6,255 nucleotides of DNA, from assembly GCA_015486555.1 (NCBI GenBank), contig WFRL01000028.1:1-6255 (forward strand). Reading direction: 5' to 3'. Under the pieces are notes generated by a model. It was not told where the DNA came from. It saw only the letters and a program-made list of their open reading frames with translations, and made no database searches. This DNA is from Candidatus Microgenomates bacterium (GTDB lineage: Bacteria; Patescibacteriota; Microgenomatia; JAADGY01). The translations under genes and the position numbers were made by a program. The stretch's first letter is position 1. Each line of letters starts with the position of its first letter. This document shows, one piece after another, positions 1-3,293 of this stretch.

Positions 1-12
1 ATTTATTATTTT

Positions 13-40
13 CTAACCTAGTTCCTCTAACCTAGCTCCT
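13..40. repeat. 14-bp tandem repeat, two copies
   Basis: Positions 13-26 (CTAACCTAGTTCCT) and 27-40 (CTAACCTAGCTCCT) are adjacent copies with one mismatch, followed by a partial third unit (AGTTCC, 41-46). The stretch is rich in the tetranucleotide CTAG (three within 30 nt), which is generally scarce in bacterial genomes. It is non-coding and lies beside the REP-like element at 54-99. No function can be assigned. Confidence 0.6.
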
Positions 41-48
41 AGTTCCAA
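28..48 (-). repeat. 21-bp dispersed repeat, inverted match to 3115-3135
   Basis: Read on the - strand, this 21-nt stretch is identical to 3115-3135 on the + strand (TTGGAACTAGG...). Here it is intergenic, while the other copy forms the end of rdgB. Both copies lie near a REP-like element, so it may belong to a larger composite repeat, although its position relative to that element differs between the two places. Confidence 0.75.
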
Positions 49-53
49 TTCCC

Positions 54-99
54 TGTGCCTATCGGCTAGATCCTTCGTCGCTTTCCTCCTCAGGATGAC
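54..99 (-). repeat. REP-like palindromic element, copy A
   Basis: Read on the - strand the unit starts GTCATCCTGAGGAGG and ends GAAGGATCTAGCCGATAGGC. It shares its GTCAT-CTGA head and its GATCTAG/AATCTAG tail with copies at 3164-3202 and 6100-6150. The flank CTAGCCGATAGGCaCA matches copy C at 15 of 16 positions. ATCCT (70-74) can pair with AGGAT (92-96) as the outer stem. From memory, repeats of the form GTCATCCTGAG...GAAGGATCT are widespread in intergenic DNA of many bacteria. It sits about 60 nt upstream of the mutM -10 box and could serve an unseen upstream gene. Confidence 0.7.
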
Positions 100-134
100 A
101 TTTAATCCGATTTTTGATTGGGTAAGACTATTAG

Positions 135-163
135 TTTCAACTAATCCACTTTTTTGTTATCAT
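135..163 (+). promoter_or_regulatory. Probable mutM promoter with extended -10, leaderless
   Basis: TATCAT at 158-163 matches the TATAAT consensus at five of six positions. It is preceded by TGT (155-157), giving the TGn of an extended -10 element. The -35 is weak: TTTCAA at 135-140 with a 17-nt spacer. The -10 ends 6 nt before the mutM ATG at 170, so transcription should begin at or within a base or two of that ATG. No ribosome binding site is present. The same geometry recurs before the other two unit-leading genes, which strengthens the call. Confidence 0.6.
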
Positions 164-169
164 CTAAGT

Positions 170-1030
170 ATGCCAGAACTGCCGGAAGTAGAAACTATCC
201 GCCGTCAGCTAGAAGATATTATTGTTGGAAAAACTATTGGCAAGGTAACGGTTTTAGCTTCCAAAAATATTAAACTCGACCCGGAAAACTTGATTGGCCG
301 ACGAGTTGTTGGTCTTCATCGCCAAGCCAAAGTTCTGCTTATTAAACTAGATAATAATCATTCCTTGGTTTTCCATTTTAAAATGACCGGCCAGCTTATT
401 TATGAAAAAGATAGTCAACGTGTCCGCGGCGGCCATCCGACAGCTGATTGGTACAAACCTCTACCAGTCAAAGCAACTAAACTAATCATCGAGTTTATTG
501 ATGGAGGAAAACTTTATTACAATGACCAACGGGGTTTCGGTTGGGTAGAAGATCTTCCAAATGATAAGTTAGCTGAAAGGTTAAAAAACTTTAGTCTTAT
601 TGATCCTCTTTCTCCTCAATTTACGTGGGAATATTTAGCTAAGATCTGTCGCTCTTCCCGCCGCCCCATAAAACTTACTATTATGAATCAAAAAGAGCTG
701 GGAGGAGTGGGTAATATTTATGCCAACGACTCTCTTTGGCTAGCTCGCATCCATCCTCTTCAACCAAGTAATACACTCAGTGATAAAGAAATAAAACACC
801 TTCATCAAGCCCTTATCCAAGCCATCCAAGAAGGACTAAAGTACAATGGAGCTACTATCAGCACCTATCTTGATACCAAGGGTAAGAAAGGAGAATATCA
901 ACAACATTTTAAGGTTTATAGCCGGGCTGGGCAAAAATGTCTACGTAATGATGGAGGAGTAATTAAAGTAATTAGGGTTGGTGGCCGGCGAACTTTCTTT
1001 TGCCCAGTTTGTCAAAAACTAAGGGTTTAA
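170..1030 (+). CDS. mutM: Formamidopyrimidine-DNA glycosylase (Fpg/MutM)
   Basis: Bifunctional base-excision-repair enzyme that removes 8-oxoguanine and formamidopyrimidines and nicks the abasic site by beta/delta elimination. The start at 170 gives the family N-terminus MPELPEVETIRR, so Pro2 is the Schiff-base nucleophile after Met removal, with Glu3 and Glu6 present. The open frame continues upstream to 95, but that would bury the catalytic proline. The 286 aa are close to the usual 270-290. Lys54 in RQAKVLLI is the conserved beta-domain lysine. The helix-two-turn-helix signature is GGVGNIYANDSLWLARIHP (about 178-196), and VGGRRTFF near 270-277 is the zinc-finger loop. The finger is atypical: Cys257, Cys278 and Cys281 are kept, but the second ligand is not cysteine. 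Aligning from the C-terminal side puts Asp261 in its place with one inserted residue (C-x3-D-x16-C-x2-C). The gene is monocistronic; the next begins 106 nt on with its own promoter. Confidence 0.96.
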   Translation: MPELPEVETIRRQLEDIIVGKTIGKVTVLASKNIKLDPENLIGRRVVGLHRQAKVLLIKLDNNHSLVFHFKMTGQLIYEKDSQRVRGGHPTADWYKPLPVKATKLIIEFIDGGKLYYNDQRGFGWVEDLPNDKLAERLKNFSLIDPLSPQFTWEYLAKICRSSRRPIKLTIMNQKELGGVGNIYANDSLWLARIHPLQPSNTLSDKEIKHLHQALIQAIQEGLKYNGATISTYLDTKGKKGEYQQHFKVYSRAGQKCLRNDGGVIKVIRVGGRRTFFCPVCQKLRV

Positions 1031-1088
1031 TCTTATTTTATTGCTTTTTCACGCAATTATTTCTCCTTTTCACGTCCGCCTATAGAAC

Positions 1089-1109
1089 GGAGCAAGACCT
1101 TTCAGCTCC
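1089..1109 (+). other. Small inverted repeat between mutM and the next gene
   Basis: GGAGC (1089-1093) and GCTCC (1105-1109) can form a 5-bp stem with an 11-nt loop. It is followed by only a short T run, so it is a poor intrinsic terminator for mutM. Its right arm overlaps the -35 region of the next promoter, so it could instead be a regulator site or chance. No better terminator is visible in the 1031-1136 spacer, which is otherwise T-rich and unremarkable. Confidence 0.25.
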
Positions 1110-1130
1110 TTCTAACAAATAGGGTATAAT
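1101..1130 (+). promoter_or_regulatory. Probable promoter of the CDCA-like/Nudix/rdgB cluster, leaderless
   Basis: A perfect TATAAT lies at 1125-1130. The best -35 is weak, TTCAGC at 1101-1106 with an 18-nt spacer. The -10 ends 6 nt before the ATG at 1137, so the predicted transcript starts essentially at the start codon. The only purine stretch nearby, AGGG at 1121-1124, abuts the -10 on its upstream side and would not be in the mRNA. Confidence 0.65.
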
Positions 1131-1136
1131 AGCCTT

Positions 1137-1979
1137 ATGAAGAGCGAATTACTAAACTTTGTTTTGAAAAACAATTGGCAAGACATCTTTAAAAGCAGAC
1201 TAGTTAAAAAGGATTTTCTAGAACTAAGAAAATATCTTGTCCCAGCAGAAAGGGGAATAAAGTATTGTGTTGATGAACGGCCAATAAAGCGGGTTCTAGA
1301 AAATGGCGAGATTGAGGAAAAATTTACCTACTCACAAAAAGCTGCTCTTCCAGGAGGTTCTCTTTTTTGGGTAGTTCTTTTTCAAGCTCTAGGACAAAGT
1401 CTAGATAAAGCTCTTACTTTGACTAAGAGACTCCACCAATTCATGGGGTGGGGGGAAATGGAAATCCATATTGATGATCATCATGGGGCCTTAGAAAATG
1501 TGCTCCAGTCAAAAGAAGAGGTCCTGGGCTGCGGCTTCCTTGGAGTTAGCGCGGAGGTGGTTAAAGCCTTAAAAGAAAGTTTTGCTTCAAAGTTACCCCT
1601 CTTAGAGTTGGACTCAACGCCTCTCAGCCAGGTTATTAATCAAACCTACCAAGCTGGGGCGCGAGTAGTTGAGTTAACTGGAGAGCACAAAGCTCACGAG
1701 GCAGCTTATGTAATTAACCTTATACCCAACACAACTCTTCCCCAACCCCAACTTTACTCCACACCCACCCCTGCTTTTGTTACCGACCTTTGGATTGTTA
1801 GAGATGTAAATACAAACGGCCAGGCAGTGGCTGAGGTTTTAAATATGCTTTTAGGAAAAGAGTTGTTCAATTCTTCTTTGTTGGAAAAGTTTACTCTCCT
1901 AGCCACTCTCAAAACAGCTCAACTCCTCTCTGCTTACCGCCAAGATAACATTGTTCTTATCTCTAATGATGAGGAATAG
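1137..1979 (+). CDS. CDCA-like (zeta-class) carbonic-anhydrase-family protein
   Basis: A 280-aa protein with no signal peptide or membrane segment, so probably cytoplasmic. I recognise it by resemblance to one repeat of the diatom cadmium carbonic anhydrase CDCA1, recalled from memory. Matching blocks occur in the same order: YCVDERP (43-49, CDCA CVDGR), LPGG (71-74, MPGG), IHIDDHHG (110-117, VHGDH), LGCGF (130-134, LGCGF), GARVVELTGEHKAHEAAYVIN (174-194, GGIIEMHHGSHTEKVVYIN), a following L-x-x-N-x-T-L (195-201), FVTDLW (214-219, FIVDGW), and a helical tail ending in NIVLI (271-275). The metal ligands would be Cys44, His111 (or His115/116) and Cys132, with Asp46/Arg48 as the catalytic pair. 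That predicts CO2/bicarbonate interconversion with Cd or Zn, but activity is inference. Diatom CDCA has three repeats and this has one, with about 11 extra residues between His111 and Cys132. It leads a cluster and overlaps the Nudix gene. A non-enzymatic or different hydrolytic role remains possible. Confidence 0.72.
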   Translation: MKSELLNFVLKNNWQDIFKSRLVKKDFLELRKYLVPAERGIKYCVDERPIKRVLENGEIEEKFTYSQKAALPGGSLFWVVLFQALGQSLDKALTLTKRLHQFMGWGEMEIHIDDHHGALENVLQSKEEVLGCGFLGVSAEVVKALKESFASKLPLLELDSTPLSQVINQTYQAGARVVELTGEHKAHEAAYVINLIPNTTLPQPQLYSTPTPAFVTDLWIVRDVNTNGQAVAEVLNMLLGKELFNSSLLEKFTLLATLKTAQLLSAYRQDNIVLISNDEE

Positions 1980-2523
1980 CCAACCTCCTCTTGATGACTG
2001 GAAAATAACTGCTAAGAAGTTAGTCATTAAAGATAAATATCTCCGCCTTTTTAAATATACCACTATCAATCCTCTTGGAAAAAGAGGGTATTTCTGGGTA
2101 GCCAAAAAACATAGTGATTTTGCAGTAATTATCCCTCTTTTAAATGACCAAACAACTCTTCTTATCGGCCAATACCGGCCAGCCGTAGAGAAGATAATGT
2201 GGGAATTCCCTATGGGGGCAGTCAATAACCAAAAAGACATGGCCCAAACTGCGCTAACTGAGTTGCGGGAAGAAACAGGCTACATTCCTCAAAAATTAGT
2301 TAAACTAGGAGAGCTTTATCCAGCAGCAGGATTGCTTAATCAGAAAGGACATGTTTATCTAGCCCGGGAAATCTCTTTTGTTGGTTCGGCTCCAGAAGGG
2401 AATGAATACTTGGAAACCAAGAAAGTAACCTTCCCTCAGCTAGAAGAGATGATAAATAAAGGAGAAGTTGACTGCGCCATAACAATTGCTGCTTATTACT
2501 TATTTAAGTCTAAAAACCAATGA
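1966..2523 (+). CDS. Nudix hydrolase, ADP-ribose pyrophosphatase-like
   Basis: Probably hydrolyses ADP-ribose or a related nucleoside-diphosphate derivative to AMP plus a phosphosugar. The 185-aa protein fits the family. The motif QYRPAVEKIMWEFPMG (69-84) is typical of ADP-ribose pyrophosphatases and leads into the Nudix box (84-106). The metal-binding glutamates Glu99, Glu102 and Glu103 are present in TELREETGY. Two usual box residues differ: Lys90 replaces the first glutamate (G-x5-E) and Thr98 replaces the arginine of REL. A conserved-looking C-terminal part (PEGNEYLETKKVTFPQLEEM, 143-162) follows. Tandem ATGs at 1966 and 1969 both overlap the upstream gene, by 14 or 11 nt; a TTG at 1951 is also in frame. 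None has a Shine-Dalgarno, so I took the first ATG. Its TGA stop overlaps the rdgB start. Substrate cannot be fixed from sequence. Confidence 0.87.
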   Translation: MMRNSQPPLDDWKITAKKLVIKDKYLRLFKYTTINPLGKRGYFWVAKKHSDFAVIIPLLNDQTTLLIGQYRPAVEKIMWEFPMGAVNNQKDMAQTALTELREETGYIPQKLVKLGELYPAAGLLNQKGHVYLAREISFVGSAPEGNEYLETKKVTFPQLEEMINKGEVDCAITIAAYYLFKSKNQ

Positions 2524-3131
2524 CTCAAACAATACTCCTAGCTACAAATAATCCCCATAAAGTTAGGGAGATAAAAGAGATTATTCAGGATGAGGTGATC
2601 AACCAAGAACTGAAGATAGTTACTCCGGCTGAGCTTGGTTTAAACTTAGAAGTCCAAGAGACCGGCAAAACTTTTTTTGAGAACGCTTACCTTAAAGCCA
2701 AGGCTTGGGCAAAAAAGAGCCAACTGCCCACGCTAGCCGATGATTCTGGTTTGGTTGTTAAGGCTTTAGGTGGTCGCCCAGGCATTTACTCGGCCCGCTG
2801 GGGAAAAAATGACCAGGAACGAATTAAGAAAGTACTAGAAGCCCTTAAGGAAACTCCTCCCGAGCAGCGCCAGGCTGCTTTTGTCGATGTGATGGTTTTT
2901 TACCATCCCCAAAAAGAGGTCATTATCAAAACTAAAGGCCAACTTGAAGGGATTATTACCTCTCATCCTAGGGGGAAAAGCGGTTTTGGCTACGACCCCA
3001 TTATGTTTTTGCCTCATCTCGGTAAGACAGTGGCTGAACTAAGTTCAAAGGAAAAAAATAAAATTTCTCATCGCGGCCAAGCCATCCGCCAACTCCTGCC
3101 GCTTATATTGGAAGTTGGAACTAGGAGCTAG
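2520..3131 (+). CDS. rdgB: Non-canonical purine NTP pyrophosphatase (RdgB/HAM1)
   Basis: Cleaves ITP, dITP and XTP to monophosphates plus pyrophosphate, keeping deaminated purines out of DNA and RNA. All hallmark motifs appear in order in 203 aa: ATNNPHKVREI (8-18, phosphate-binding Asn and Lys14), ETGKTFFENAYLKA (47-60), LADDSGLVVKALGGRPGIYSAR (72-93) with catalytic Asp74/Asp75, SGFGYDPIMFLP (154-165) for base recognition, and the terminal SHRGQA (183-188). The ATG overlaps the Nudix stop as ATGA, a typical coupled-translation junction, and no Shine-Dalgarno is present. Pairing with a Nudix hydrolase suggests a nucleotide-sanitation cluster. The last residues, VGTRS, and the stop lie inside a 21-bp dispersed repeat (3115-3135), so the C-terminal tail seems to have been supplied by repeat DNA; this should not affect the fold. 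Confidence 0.96.
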   Translation: MTQTILLATNNPHKVREIKEIIQDEVINQELKIVTPAELGLNLEVQETGKTFFENAYLKAKAWAKKSQLPTLADDSGLVVKALGGRPGIYSARWGKNDQERIKKVLEALKETPPEQRQAAFVDVMVFYHPQKEVIIKTKGQLEGIITSHPRGKSGFGYDPIMFLPHLGKTVAELSSKEKNKISHRGQAIRQLLPLILEVGTRS

Positions 3132-3135
3132 GTTA
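3115..3135 (+). repeat. 21-bp dispersed repeat spanning the end of rdgB
   Basis: Identical, in inverted orientation, to 28-48. It supplies the final four rdgB codons after a valine, plus the TAG stop. The end of secA (6045-6059, GAAACTAGAACTTAG) resembles part of it (11 of 15 positions against 3117-3131) and also encodes T-R-x-stop, which hints at a degenerate copy there. Confidence 0.75.
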
Positions 3136-3163
3136 CTAGTTTGTAAAATAAAATTTCTCAACC

Positions 3164-3202
3164 GGTCATTCTGATCCCCCTCCGGTAGGGGGAAGAATCT
3201 AG
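3164..3202 (+). repeat. REP-like palindromic element, copy B
   Basis: A 39-nt stretch identical to 6100-6138. It folds as a hairpin: outer stem ATTCT (3168-3172) with AGAAT (3194-3198), inner stem CCCCCT (3176-3181) with AGGGGG (3187-3192), loop CCGGT. It lies 32 nt after the rdgB stop. The A/T-rich bases just before it resemble those before copy C, so the conserved unit may extend upstream. There is no T-run after the hairpin, so it is not a classic intrinsic terminator, though it could protect 3' ends of mRNA. Confidence 0.85.
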
Positions 3203-3231
3203 GATTTACCTACCCCTACCGAAGGGGGGTT
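3173..3231 (+). terminator. Long G/C-rich inverted repeat, possible terminator
   Basis: The core of copy B (CCCCCTCCGGTAGGGG, 3176-3191) recurs in inverted orientation at 3213-3228 (CCCCTACCGAAGGGGG). The arms pair at 15 of 16 positions with a single C-A mismatch, and wobble/A-T pairs extend to about 3173/3231. The loop is 21 nt (3192-3212). Each arm can alternatively fold by itself. The arrangement resembles a REPIN, two REPs facing each other. Only TTT follows the right arm, so intrinsic termination of the rdgB transcript is plausible but not assured. Confidence 0.45.
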
Positions 3232-3259
3232 TGGATACTTGGAATTTAAAATTGGTCAT

Positions 3260-3286
3260 TTTACTAAGCTCCAGATAGTTTATAAT
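3260..3286 (+). promoter_or_regulatory. Probable secA promoter, leaderless
   Basis: A perfect TATAAT lies at 3281-3286. A possible -35 is TTTACT at 3260-3265 (four of six consensus bases), with a short 15-nt spacer. The -10 overlaps an in-frame ATG at 3285, so translation from 3285 would need a different upstream promoter. The ATG at 3294 begins 7 nt after the -10, right where transcription is expected to start. This promoter therefore helps decide the secA start. Confidence 0.62.
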
Positions 3287-3293
3287 GATGAGT

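Noticed and set aside
95..169. N-terminal extension of mutM from an upstream ATG at 95
   Set aside because: It would place 25 residues before MPELPE, whose proline must be N-terminal for catalysis, and it overlaps the REP-like element and the promoter.
1137..1979. Carbonic anhydrase of the common beta class
   Set aside because: The C-x-D-x-R pattern is shared, but the HxxC second half of the beta-class site is absent; the LGCGF and EHKAHEAAYVIN blocks fit CDCA instead.
1899..2240. 113-codon open frame on the - strand
   Set aside because: Lies antisense across the CDCA-like and Nudix genes, whose protein motifs are convincing; its own translation has no recognisable features.
2521..2523. TGA recoded as glycine (as in Gracilibacteria/SR1)
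   Set aside because: TGA ends the Nudix frame exactly at the rdgB start in a normal ATGA junction, so the standard bacterial code fits.
2835..3017. 60-codon open frame on the - strand
   Set aside because: Antisense to the conserved part of rdgB, with no motif or start signal.
3285..3293. secA start at the first ATG (3285) or second (3288)
   Set aside because: The ATG at 3285 overlaps the -10 box and both add residues before the family-like MLGFVKKLFD; 3294 fits both the promoter and the family.
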